The notes beneath the pieces are model-generated. The model saw only the letters and a program-made list of their open reading frames with translations. It had not been told where the DNA came from and made no database searches. Of a stretch of DNA of 64,000 nucleotides, positions 22,682 to 34,518 are shown piece by piece (positions within the stretch are counted from its first letter, which is position 1; every line of letters begins with the position of its first letter). Made by a program: the position numbers and the translations under genes. The stretch is from Gigaspora rosea (lineage: Eukaryota; Glomeromycota; Glomeromycetes; Diversisporales; Gigasporaceae): contig QKWP01000346.1 of the NCBI GenBank assembly GCA_003550325.1, forward strand, positions 88,596 to 152,595, in the 5' to 3' direction.

Positions 22682-23788
22682 TATCAGAAAATAATAGTAA
22701 ATTATTTATCATTATCAATAAAAATAATAAAATTTTTTAAAAAAGTAAATTTTAACTTTGACCAATGCTCGATGATGACCGAATTAAAAACTCAATAAAT
22801 GAAAGCTTATTTCAATGCTCGAAATTTTTTGATCGATGATTGAATAATTCTTCATCGATTCCACCATCTACAAACTTATCTTAAGATCATTATAGAGAGA
22901 TGCATTGGTATCGGTTATCGGAGCACCAGGTTTTGATTCAACGCCCTTAAACTTTGATTAATTTCTTCTTGGAATGGTCGGAAATGGTTTTGGTTCTGTA
23001 CATAAAAACTTGATAAGTTGCTTGCCTGGTTTGATATAGTGAAGAGGAGGAAGACATTTGTGTAATTTACTTGTAATTTTTTAAATTGTCCGATGTTTTG
23101 TAAAGATAAAAAAATGATATTAGTGAGCAAAATTTTTATAATGAATAAGACCTTGGAAGTCTTGTAATACTTTTCTGCAAAAAGTACACGAGTATTAACG
23201 TTGAATCGAGAAAAGCTGAGGAGGCTGTTGTGTTGTTACGATAGTTTTGTTCCAATCATTCGATCTTAAAAGTTTTAACTCCGTAAAATCGCTTATTAAT
23301 CAAGCCTCAAGTTTGTATGTAGCTAAAAAAACTCATTGGTTTGGCATAATGAAGTAGCTTATTTTTTGTCGGAAATTTTTTTTTTTTTAGGGTCAGTGGG
23401 ATGCTTTTTTAGTCAAAAAAAAACGAGATTTAGCTGATATGTTATGATACTGTTATGATCTTGAAGTTTGCTTTATATACTTTAATTGGTATCGTCTAGG
23501 AATGCTATAGATAAATTTATTAAATATAAACTACTACTTTAGAAGTCTATGATTTTTATATTTGTGATGGTTAGATTTATTGTTAAGAACTATCAAAATA
23601 TCTCTAAGATAAGGAATTTTATTTCAAACTTCATATACTTGCAATAAACAATAAACAAAGCAACTGTAAAATTTTAACACATTGTTTTTATATTTAATAA
23701 TAAATATTAGATTAAGCATTTATTATATAGTTTTTTTTTTTAAAAAAAAAAAAAAAATTTAGCAACTATGTAATTAATATCGATCTTA

Positions 23789-23925
23789 GGGAGCCTACTT
23801 TTATCACCTGATTTTCTAGGGGGGGTCAAAAATTTTGGAAATTATATATAACACATGATAATTTACATATCTGGGGGGGTAAGGGCTACTAATAAACTGA
23901 AATCAGGTGATAAAAGTAGGCGCCC
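23789..23925. mobile_element. PIF/Harbinger-like MITE, 137 bp, TSD TTA, absent from D2
   Basis: Ends GGGAGCCTACTTTTATCACC and complement GGGCGCCTACTTTTATCACC, flanked by TTA at 23786-23788 and 23926-23928. D2 (39055-39085) keeps ATCGATCTTAATACC without the insert. A run of G7 lies inside each arm. Related to the 1869-2034 element. Confidence 0.9.
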
Positions 23926-24619
23926 TTAGTTTTATTTTACTTGAAATTTGGATAGTAGATGCATAATTTTGGATTTTTGATCAAAAAAGTCAAATTTAAG
24001 CATCTTTTCNATAAGTGCAATATTTTCACCTTTAGTAATTATTATTAAAGCTTATCATATAACTTAACAAAACTACAATAAAAAAAAACATAATAATGGC
24101 GAAACTTTATGTCGACATCACTAATTGATACCGTCATTCAGTATTGGCATATGACCTATGACCTCTTTATGACTTATAAAGTTTACTATTACTTTTTTAT
24201 ATAAAGTTGGATATGTCTAGAATAGTCAACATCGGGCTGTCGCTGGTATCTTTTTTTTTTTTGCAATATAGATTAGGATCGCTGATCTTACAAAATCCAA
24301 TTTATAAGTCCACGATTCTTTTAGGTAGTTTAGCCGATAAGATATGAGATAATATCTTAAGCATTGCTGTTGAGTCACATAATTTAGAGAAAAGCAACCA
24401 CAAAAAGTCGAGTTTTAAACTCATATTCATGATCAAAAGTAAGATAATGCTATCATCTTTTCACCGGAATGTAGAAGTTTTGTACTGTATTTTGTTTATA
24501 AATATATTGTAATGTATTTAAATTTAGGTTTACTATAGTATATATCTGTACAGTACACCTTTCTTTTATATCAAAATATAAATGAGTACTGTACTGTATT
24601 TATAATTATGGGTCTCTAG

Positions 24620-24813
24620 CAGTGTTTAAAATCTATATGCGGAATCTGCGGAACGCAGATTGAAAGTTAATTCCGAAAGCAAAAATTTTTAGGAATCTGC
24701 GGATTTTATCATGTGTTGCGCATGTTGCGCATAATTTTTTGATTTTTTTATTATGTTTACAAGAATTGCTAAGTTTTTCCGCATATTAAAATAAAATTAA
24801 ATTTTAAACACTG
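24620..24813. mobile_element. hAT-like MITE, 194 bp, TSD GTCTCTAG
   Basis: Ends CAGTGTTTAAAA and TTTTAAACACTG, flanked by a perfect 8-bp repeat GTCTCTAG at 24612-24619 and 24814-24821. Its inner arms carry GCGGAATCTGCGG and TTCCGCATAT words that fold back. Confidence 0.9.
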
Positions 24814-25079
24814 GTCTCTAGAGATTATAGTTAATAATAAAAAAATTAACAGTTATTAAAATTATTAATTATTAATAATTTCTTTCGTCACAAAATTGTA
24901 ATGAAATCAAATTTTAAATCCGAAATTTTGAAAAATTAAATAGAGAATAATGACAAATTTATTAAAAAGAACCCATTTCAAAATGTTAGGGTGACCTAAT
25001 TCCCCAAGTTATGCTTGGATTATGAAATCCAGTCTCTAATTGGAAAATTAGAGCCAACTTAACAGCCATATCGTTTTCT

Positions 25080-25500
25080 TGAAAAATAAAAAAACCAAAT
25101 ATTAATATTTTGTTTGCAAGGATGCGAAAGTATTATTTATACATTTCCAGAGTTCTTTTTCCAATGAAATATAAATAAAAAATTATTAACGAAATAAGAA
25201 AAAAAAAATCAAATATTTTTTAATTGCAAAGGGAGCAAAAGTATTATTTATACGCCTTCAAATTCTTTTGCTAGTAAATAATAAATTAAAAATCAAAATG
25301 CTTTAGTTTGCAAAATGAATGGAAAATATTATTTATGACTTCCGGCGTTCTTTTTGACAGTAAAAATAAATCGAATATCAAAAGCATTAACGAAAATAAG
25401 AATATATAAATATAAAAATATATATTTGTTTATTTATGCACTTTCAAAGTTCTTTTTCTAATAAAAATAAATTAAAAATAATGAAAAACATTACTGAAAA
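25080..25500. repeat. Degenerate tandem repeat, about 100-115-bp unit
   Basis: About four units, each with GTTCTTTTTCYAATGAAATA-like, AAAATTATTAACGAAATAAG-like, and a GCAAAAGTATTATTTATACG-like block. It lies between D1 and U2 and is not found in the other copies. No gene. Confidence 0.65.
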
Positions 25501-25827
25501 TAAGTGCATAGAAACAATCAAGAAATGTTTTATAAAGTTTTGTTGGTACTTTATTTTCAAAAGAATAAATTTGTTGAAACCTGCGTTTACAAGCTTCCTT
25601 GCAATATAAATATACCCAACTCAATTAAATCATATTCTGGGCCGTAGTTTTTCCTTCGAAAAATAATTAACAACATTTAATACAATATTTAATACATTAT
25701 TATTTGATAAAATTGTTAATCGTTTATGTAAAATTATTTACTAAAAACTTAAAAAAGAAAACACCAATTTTAAGGAAATAAAACGTTAGTATTAAACATA
25801 TAAATTATTAAAAATATTTTAAAAATA

Positions 25828-26143
25828 CACGTAATGTCACGAAATAACAGGCATGGGCGTTAATTCAAAATCGCGCCCCAAAAAATAACATATATAGCCT
25901 CAAAATAACGCCCATGCGCGTCCCAAAATAACGCGCACTCCATATCAATAAAATAAGTGCTCCGAAAGTAGATTTAGTACTAAGTAGACCTACTTTCGGT
26001 GCATTTTTTTGTTAGGATATTTTTATTAAGAAGATGCATAAAAATTTATATTTGTTTTCAAAATAATGACCATGCGCATCCTAGAAATAACGCGCATATA
26101 CTCAAATTAACGCGCAGGTGTGCGTTATTTTGCGAAAATACGA
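25828..26143. mobile_element. Mariner-like MITE, copy shared with U1
   Basis: Same insertion as 12832-13137: TA at both sides, left end decayed (CACGTAATGTCACGAAATAA), right end intact, the same inner stem-loop TGCTCCGAAAGTAG / CTACTTTCGGTGCA. Confidence 0.7.
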
Positions 26144-26519
26144 TACGTGAAATTTTTAGTCACTTTATTAATGATGAAATTTGTTTCGTCCACTAGGTCA
26201 GTTAGCAAATTCTTGATTTTGACTGGTTGTTCACCATAGATCGTTTTTATATAGTCATTTGGACCTTAAATGAATCTAGATTTAAAAATTATAAAGCAAA
26301 CATTGATAACATATAATGAAAAACAATATCTTGCAAAGCATATTGAACTAAATTAATCCTTTGTAAGAGATTTAAATGGAATTATTTCTTTGAATAAATC
26401 AGAGTAATTTTCGCAGAATACACGTAAATAATTTTCCACTTTCTATATTGTTTATTACTCGCATAAAACTTTCATCGAATTTGGATAATTTCATTAAGAT
26501 TTGTTCGTCACTTTGCCAT

Positions 26520-27603
26520 TTTGTAAAAAGCATCTACGATTTTATTTGCAGATAGACGTCTTTCCGACTTTTTCTCAACATTGTTTCATTAAATTAACAT
26601 AACATATTTATATACATTCAAAATTTTCTTCAAAGATTTCTTCAAAATTGATGACTTTAATTCATCGAATGCTATTTTTTCTCCTTCAAATGTGAACTAA
26701 ATACTTTTTTATAAAATGTAGTTATAGGTAATCCGTATAAAATTTATCACATAATTATGTCGAATGGATAAATCTCAAATGATTTAGTATATGGCTTTTA
26801 ATTTCAGGAGATAGATATGGTAAAATCCCACCAGATTCCCTCTCGAATCTATGCTAATGGTTTGGAGTGTCTCAAATCTGCAATATATGCGCTGTTTAAA
26901 CTAAGCAATAAAATGTTGAAATTTCGGTGAATAAGTTCTTGAATAGTTACTACAGACACGTTTGGTGCCAATAACTAGCTTTTTGTAAGTCTCTTGTTGT
27001 TCAAATTCTATAATATTGCTCAACATTGTATTTTCCAAATCTTTGATAATAAATGATGCCTTATGTTTATCTTTTTCAACTCCAATTTCATTTTTATTAC
27101 ATTATCTGACATTATAAGTTCCACTAACATGCCCGTCTCTGCAGTTTTCGATAATAAATGAATGCCTTGTGTTCATTCTTTTAAACTCTAAATCCCTCAT
27201 AACTGATAATCAGCTTCTAACGTTATATGTCCTACCAGCGTGCCTCATCTCTGCAGATTTTCGATAATGAATACTTATATTCATCATTTTTACTCAAATT
27301 CCATTCTTATAACAGTTGCCAAGTGTAAACAGTGTTCCCCATCTTTGATGATTTTTAATAATAAATAAATGCTTTATGTTCATCTTTGTTTTAATTCATA
27401 TTGATAACATTCTCGAGTTAGATATATTCCAATAGAGTCTTCCGCTTCAGAGGATATTTTATCAATAAGACAAATTTTTGAGAATGAATGGATGCTTCAT
27501 GGTCATTATCATCAATTATATTTTTGATAACGACTTTTTTATTAACTTTTCGACAACTATTGCTCATTTTAATTCTATGTGTTTGGTTAATATCTGAATG
27601 CAA
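26520..27603 (-). pseudogene. Degraded Sel1-repeat/protein-kinase gene, copy 2
   Basis: The N-terminal piece reads MSNSCRKVNKKVVIKNIIDD, then NDHEASIHSQKFVLLI (27430-27570). It is followed by a SEAEDSIGIYL segment after a frame change, then decayed Sel1 repeats (27060-27400) and kinase pieces (AYIADL near 26885, C-lobe to about 26520). Here the RNLHSGNIL loop present in copy 1 is shortened (near 26915-26930). Unlike copy 1 it is not split by the Mutator-like element. Clearly non-functional. Confidence 0.6.
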
Positions 27604-29507
27604 TTATATGTTTTCAAAAATGCTTAGTAATATTAGGAATTAGTTTAAATAAAGAACTTAAATTACTATAAAATATTAATCCTCAACTATAGAAAAATTT
27701 TTATTCAATACTGTTTCATAAATAGATTGTTTCCAGTCAGAACTATAATTTATTAACAAAGAATTAGTATCGTCATACAACCAATATTTCCAGTAGATTT
27801 TTATTAAAATAAAATTAAATCATTCTGGCCATTATGGCCGCTAGAAGTTAGTAGAGTAATTTCAGGTAAGATGAGCAAGTTATAGTAAATAGATTGTTAT
27901 TCAACACGTTCCATAATGCTAATAATGTCTTATAGACATAAATCCATTAGAGAAGACTTATACGTAGGTAAAGAGAATAAAAAACTTGGCCATGCAAAAA
28001 AATGGCAGTAAGTGCCAAATTAAAGAGTAATTAGCATAGGTGGCCAGATAATAAGCAAAATAAGATGTTTTGTAGCTTCATCATTATCATTTGAGAATCT
28101 TCAGAATATTGTACTTTTCAATTATTTCTATTTGATACACGGTCCAAAAATTTTTCTTAGGATGTACATATGATAATTTATAACTGATGCTACATAATTA
28201 ACCATAATCACATGAGGATTTTTGACCAAATTTAAAATTAGATTTGATCATTCATTATATCTCGTAATCTGGTGGTTAAATTGTGGTGATTTTGGTACTA
28301 CTGTATTAGAATTGACTTGTCAAGGTGGTTCGAATAGTACTAAAAATTATCACGAGACTAATTACGCGTAATTACTAATTTGATATATGGTCAAATTCTT
28401 TTATTTATTCAATATGTTTTTTAGCTTGCAATATGACATATAAGGTTTCAGGAATAGAACCAAGTTTAAGATGAATTTTGGGAGGAACTTTTCTTTTTTA
28501 TAGTCAGGATTTAGAGTTATAAGGCTTTATTGAGGTCTATATTTCAAATAAGGATCCCAATTTCCAGCATCAGCCACGGCAATAATTTATTATAGCTGTT
28601 TCAAAAAGATGAGGAACGGTTCAGATCACCATATTACGGGAAGCTCGCAAGATTTCCAAGATTTCCAAAGTTTTAAAGATCGATCAATTGATCTTTATTT
28701 TATTAGTTAGAATTTCCAAATTCTTTGATTAACCATATGGGTATATTGAAATCGGCAGCTGTAACTCAAATTAATTTCCACTTACTGTAATAAGTGGAAT
28801 TCGAATTCTCTAACCAAATGATTCAACTTAGAGTTCTATTGCAGCATAACCGATTAAGAATTCAAAGATTTTACTTGATATACACATATATATTTATTTT
28901 ATATTTTGAATTTTATATATTATGGTAAAAGCTGGATACTTTAATATGAAATTTTCAAAGCTTTTTGGGGAGCTTTTTTTATAAAAGAGTATAAGTGAAT
29001 TTTGGCAGGGTTTATATTTTTAAACTAGACATCTAATTTCCAGCTTCAGTCGCGATAATAAATATTTTTATAGAGATACAGTATATAGGAATAACAAGAA
29101 CATTCTATCATGCCGACGTATTTTGTCAGCTCAGTTCATGAAAACTCTAATGCAATAATTTAATTAGCATTTTTATCACCGTACTAATACATAAATGTAA
29201 TTGGTATCTAAATATTAGATACATTAAGATCGCATATTGTCGAATCTATTATATGAATTATTTAAAATGAATAAATAAATGAATAACTATAAGCTATCGT
29301 ATAATGGACAAAAAAAAAAAGAAAGTGCAGTATGGATCAGTAATCGAATCGCAAATCTGCAGATGGTCTGAGACGCAATAGTGACAAAAATATATCAAAA
29401 GATGTTTGATTCGATTACAGATTCACATTCGTACTGTCATCGATTTTTTGTTATCATACGATAACATCATCATTCGTTAGTTGTTACTATCAAAATATTA
29501 GATCATA

Positions 29508-29705
29508 TTATTGCGGTTTGCAAAATTTGCAGATCATCAAAAAAGAAATCAATTGGATTTATAGATGATTTTCGATTTTGTAAAATACTCGATATCTGGG
29601 TACAGTATTACATAAATTGTCATATCGGAGTAGGTTTAAGAAAATCAAAATCATCTAGAAATTGCAAGCGACTATGATCTGAGAATTTTGCAAACTGCAA
29701 TAAAT
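29508..29705. mobile_element. Small TIR element, U2 copy
   Basis: Ends TTATTGCGGTTTGCAAAATT and the complement of TTTTGCAAACTGCAATAAA; the same element as 17220-17368 with a different interior. Confidence 0.6.
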
Positions 29706-29859
29706 GACTAGTTCAAAATATTATAATCACATTTTGGCTTTTTTTTTTTTTTTAAATGGTATTATTGGATTTCTATATGTAAAATTCTATATGTAAAACT
29801 CTTACGTTAATCGTTATTGTATGACAGTAACAACATGGCCGTACGACAATTATAATAAA

Positions 29860-32227
29860 TTAGTCAAATTGTAAATTGACATTACCTCTAAATTTAACTG
29901 ATTCATACGCTAGTTTAATCTCCTTTGTGTTTATTAATCTGCTGGTATACAAGGAATTTTGGAAATTTGGCAAAATAATTTGTGTTGTTTTGATTTCTTT
30001 ATTAGCGGAAATAAAACTTTTTTTAATATCAGAATCCTCATTATTTGAAATCCGGGGTTTCATCACAATCCTGCGCCATTTTAAAAGTTTTAAGCTAACT
30101 TGTTTAGCACTGGGTCGGTTATGTGGATTTGAATCCATGCATTGGTTAGCTAATTCAATATAACATTTAGGTGTTTTTTCAGAAAATCCAGGTCTTAATC
30201 CTTTACAAATCTTCAATGCAAGCTCATAGTCGAACGGAGAACCATAAAAAGGCCTTTTTCCAGTTGACAATTCTGACATAATAATACCCAGACTATATAT
30301 ATCAGCTGCTTGTGTATATTCTTCACCTAATAAAATCTCTGGTGCAATATATGGCATAACTCCATAAATTTCACCTTTTGAAGCTGATTCTTTCAAACTT
30401 TTAGATAATCCTAGATCGGTAACAAAAGACTTCATCATAATTTTGTATTGATTTAACAAAATATTCCCGCTATGAAAATCACAATGAACATATCCTGATT
30501 CATGAATCCTATCAAGATCATTTGAAACATCTATAAGATGCTTTAATTTGTTTTTCCAATCGAGTTCTTTAAAATTTGATATCAAAAAATCGTACATATT
30601 TCCACTATTGGCATACCGAAATACCATAAGATTTTCCTGGGTTTCTATATGTTGAGTTATTCCATGTATCTCAAGCCCAAGACCATTCAATCTACATTGA
30701 ACATGATTTTCGAACTATTGAATTAGGAATATAATTATAAATGTCAGAATAATTGTACAAATACTGTATATATTTTTTATTACGCTTTGTAAAAAGTTGA
30801 GATGATAATTGAGAATTTGGTTTAAGATTTCAAATAAATACATAATAAATTAATGATAATTAAAAATATGGTTTATATGCTATTTATTATAAAATTCATA
30901 ATTTTCTCATTAACATAATACAAAATAATGCGATCAAGCCTTTTTGCAAAGCGTTGTAATAAAATCTTAAACTTACTTCTTTTAAAGTGTTAAGAGTTTT
31001 AAGTGCAACTTTGCGTGGTTGTCCACGTGCTTGTAAACTATTTTTAATGATTGGCTTTCCATCTAACCAGGTTGCTGAATATATTGTACCAAATCCACCC
31101 TTGCCAATTATTTGAAGATCAGCTAGTCTATCAAATGGAATCCATTCAATCAATTCCTCATATTTTGTAGTTTCAATTTGAAATTTTTTTACGCATTCAT
31201 CGATTTCTTTATTGACGCTGGACCATCCTCGAATTATCCTCATCGGATCACATAATCGACACCAGGTTTCAGAAGGATAATACCTACATTTCGTACATCC
31301 TTTCAAAGATTTATAGCTTACTAAATCTTTATGTGATTCTTCATATTTAGTCAATGCGTAATATGTTGCTACACGGTTTCTTAATGCTTCTGCATTATAT
31401 GGTTTAATTTCTAGCGATTCATTTAAATCCGCAAGGGCTTCTTCATATCTATTCATCATGAGATAAGTTTCCCCACGATTACATAATATTTCTGAATTAT
31501 TTGGTTCAATTTTTAATGATTTATTTAAATCCGCAAGCGATTCTTCATATCTATTCATTATGCGATAAGTTTCTCCACGAATTCTTAAAGCAAGTGCATT
31601 ATATGGGTTGATTTCTAAGGATTTTTTTAGATCTGCAAGTGACTCTTCATATCTGTTCATCATGCGATAAGTTTCTCCACGGCTACTTAATGTTTCTGAA
31701 TTATCTGGTTTAATTTCTAATGATTTATTCAAATCTGCGAGTGATTCTTCATACTTATTCATCATGCGATAAGTTTCTCCACGAATTCTTAATGCAACTG
31801 CGTTATTTGGTTTAATCTTTAATGATTTATCTAAACATTCAAGTGTTTTTTCACGACTTTTTAATATATCTGCATTATTTGATTTAGTTAAATTTACAAA
31901 TAATTCTACATATAGATTCATCCTGCGATAACCAATTCTTATTGCAGCTGCATTATTTAGTTCAATTTCTAATGATTTATTTAAATCCACGAGTGATTCT
32001 TCATATCTTTTCATCATGCGATAAGTTTCTCCACGAATTCTTAATGCAAGTGCATTATATGGATTAATTTTTAATAATTTATTTGAATATTCAAGCATTT
32101 TTACACAACTTCTTAATGCATCTGCATTATTTGGTTCGATTTCTAATGATTTAGTTAGATCTGCAAATGACTCTTCATATCTGTTCATCATGCGATAAGT
32201 TTCTCCACGAATTCTTAATGCAACTGC
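29860..32227 (-). CDS. TPR-kinase gene, copy 2, 5'-incomplete at a gap
   Basis: Predicted serine/threonine or tyrosine-kinase-like cytoplasmic kinase with N-terminal TPRs. Join 30977-32227 and 29860-30714 on the minus strand; the intron 30715-30976 has GTAAGT and AATAG ends and is phase 0. Exon 1: about nine TPRs (34 residues, PNNA and YEESLADLNKS core), linker with CTKC and WCRLC (a possible zinc ribbon), EIDECVKKFQ, then GKGGFG (glycine loop) and VALKTL (ATP-anchoring Lys). Exon 2: HCDFHSGNILLN (catalytic loop, HCD for HRD), TDLGLSK (DLG for DFG), MPYIAPEIL, DIYSLGIIMSELSTGKRPF, and NPHNRPSA. All catalytic residues are present, so it is probably active. The only copy with an intact kinase; the TPR region runs into 576 N at 32228, so the true start is unknown. 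TPRs usually bind partners; the target is unknown. Confidence 0.85.
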
Positions 32228-32803
32228 NNNNNNNNNNNNNNNNNNNNNNNNNNNNNNNNNNNNNNNNNNNNNNNNNNNNNNNNNNNNNNNNNNNNNNNNN
32301 NNNNNNNNNNNNNNNNNNNNNNNNNNNNNNNNNNNNNNNNNNNNNNNNNNNNNNNNNNNNNNNNNNNNNNNNNNNNNNNNNNNNNNNNNNNNNNNNNNNN
32401 NNNNNNNNNNNNNNNNNNNNNNNNNNNNNNNNNNNNNNNNNNNNNNNNNNNNNNNNNNNNNNNNNNNNNNNNNNNNNNNNNNNNNNNNNNNNNNNNNNNN
32501 NNNNNNNNNNNNNNNNNNNNNNNNNNNNNNNNNNNNNNNNNNNNNNNNNNNNNNNNNNNNNNNNNNNNNNNNNNNNNNNNNNNNNNNNNNNNNNNNNNNN
32601 NNNNNNNNNNNNNNNNNNNNNNNNNNNNNNNNNNNNNNNNNNNNNNNNNNNNNNNNNNNNNNNNNNNNNNNNNNNNNNNNNNNNNNNNNNNNNNNNNNNN
32701 NNNNNNNNNNNNNNNNNNNNNNNNNNNNNNNNNNNNNNNNNNNNNNNNNNNNNNNNNNNNNNNNNNNNNNNNNNNNNNNNNNNNNNNNNNNNNNNNNNNN
32801 NNN
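32228..32803. other. Assembly gap, 576 N
   Basis: Run of N inside the TPR region of copy 2. Long near-identical 102-bp TPR repeats are a likely cause. The real length is not known. Confidence 0.99.
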
Positions 32804-33116
32804 ACCATCCTCGAATTATCCTCTTTGGATCACATAATTGACACCAGGTTTTAGAAGTATTATAGTACCTACAATTCTCACCTGGTTCCATTTCTAATGA
32901 TTTATTTAAATCCGCTAGTGATTCTTTATATCTACTCATCTTGCGATAAGTTATCCCACGTATTTTTAATGCCAATGCGTCATCAGGGTTAATTTCTAAC
33001 GATTCATTTAAATCTGAAAGTGATTCTTCACATATGTCCATATGATAAGTTTCTTCATGGTTTCTTAATGCAAATGCGTTAGGTTCAATTTCTGATAACT
33101 CACTATATCCGTACAT
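32804..33116 (-). CDS. TPR-kinase 5' fragment, joined across the gap
   Basis: ATG at 33116 after CTATAG, as in copy 1. It reads MYGYSELSEIEPNAFALRNH, two TPRs (EESLSDLNESLEINPDDALA, then YKESLADLNKSLEMEP). It then passes directly into the Cys linker GENCRYYNTSKTWCQLCDP and RIIRGW, and stops at the gap. The linker should come after the whole TPR array, yet on the other side of the gap a further TPR array and a second linker follow. So this is either the start of another, short gene copy or a scaffold join between different copies. The kinase part that should follow is not present here. Confidence 0.7.
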
Positions 33117-34230
33117 CTATAGATGAATTATTTGAATTAATTTTAGTACTATATAAACATTAAAATATTTTTCGTAAATTTCGTTCACTTTATTTATCAG
33201 ATTTATACAAAATTTCGATAGAACAATCTCAGCTGACAAACACTGTGTTTTATAATTCCACAGCCTAAGCCCTGACAGTTTTTTTTAACTTCCGAGTACA
33301 AGAGTTTTGAATCATGAAAGTTCGTAATCCCGACAAAGTAGTATTTATTTGGTGAGAATTGAGGCAGGCTTGATAACTACCTCTTCAAGATCAAGTTGTC
33401 ATCAAGCTTCAATATTTGAATTTTGTCAGCGGATCGTGGAATAAACCATTATATTTATTATTCATATGAATGCAGCGCAAGAAATTATAAATCGATTTAT
33501 GAATTTTCATAGCCCTGGAAATTGATACAGTAGTAATTAAATATATCAAACGCCGGCACACGTACTATTAAAAACATAATGCCCATTGCCATTGCCTGGC
33601 ATTATGTTTTAATAAAGTGCATGCCGGGGCACTCGTATAACCCTAGTATACAGCTATCATTAATATAATAATTATAAACGGTGCAGAGTTCAATATTATG
33701 AAAATTCATTAATCAATTTACAGGTTTTTTTTCCCGTCGTTGATAGTTGATATCATTCAATGATTATCATACCTGATAATGTTTCACCAATTCTCTAATG
33801 CAAATGCAATTTAACAAAGGAGACAAAGTTCAATTGTGCGTACAATTTTGTCGAGCAATGTCTTTTTCAATTTTTAATAGTTATCCTATTTTATTTAGTG
33901 CGATAGAGGTGCATCGAGTGTAACCAGATCAGCATAAAGAGAGCATCTTACTGCGTTGCGAATACAAAGTAAAATAATATAATTGGAAATTTTACTTTGT
34001 ATACGCAGCGCTCTCCTTAGGCCGTTTGAAGTTAATTTTTTGGTTAACATCACCCCCCAATGGTCCCCCCGGCCCCCGGGTAAAATGAACATATGAAAAA
34101 AAATAAAAATAATGAAATATTATCATTATTTAGAAATCAAATTCAATATATAAATTCGATTTATTACTTCGTGCATGATATTACTAGTAGCTGACGTATG
34201 TACGAACGTACGTACTTAGCTCTATATATG

Positions 34231-34335
34231 GGGGTCGTCTAAAGCGGAGCAGAATCACGTGATACCTGACCAATCAAATTAAGAACTTGATGATCTTAGG
34301 CAATTTTGCTTATTATATTACTACCTAAAACCGGT
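34231..34335. mobile_element. TIR element, left part, same family as 1-244
   Basis: Begins GGGGTCGTCTAAAGCGGAG and contains ATCAAATTAAGAACTTGATG and GGCAATTTTGCTTAT. It breaks off at ACCTAAAACC, where the next repeat block starts. Complementary in extent to the piece at the window start. Confidence 0.6.
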
Positions 34336-34418
34336 TGAAGTTAAGCTTTCGGTTAACATCACCCCTCCCCTTCCTCTTTGATGTCCCCCAGTAAAAATTA
34401 AAAAAATAAATACTGCAT

Positions 34419-34518
34419 AACCACGAAACAACGCGATGGGTGTGGTTTCGAATTTCGGCCTTAATTAAGATTAATTCAGGCCGAAACTCGAAATAACTCT
34501 ATGCGTTATTTCGCGGTT
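34419..34518. repeat. 100-bp hairpin
   Basis: AACCACGAAACAACGC pairs with the complement of GCGTTATTTCGCGGTT, and TTTCGGCC with GGCCGAAA inside. Contains the CGTTATTTCG word of the mariner-like MITE family. Confidence 0.65.

Larger units (their letters stand above)
19894..24990. repeat. Segmental duplication, 5' flank copy 1 (D1)
   Basis: Upstream of the TPR-kinase start. Colinear with D2 (33117-39720) and D3 (50200-51347), starting with AATTCATCTATAG on the minus strand. It probably contains the promoter, but I see no definable promoter element. No intact gene: minus frames at 20058-20589 and 22915-23130 are shared with other copies but lack any recognisable domain. A single ambiguous base (n) is at 24010. 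Six small elements have inserted here. Confidence 0.8.
25705..29859. repeat. Segmental duplication, 3' flank copy 2 (U2)
   Basis: Colinear with U1 but lacking the 12482 and 14514 insertions; it supplies their empty sites. From 27610 to 29500 I see only diverged non-coding sequence shared with U1. Confidence 0.85.
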
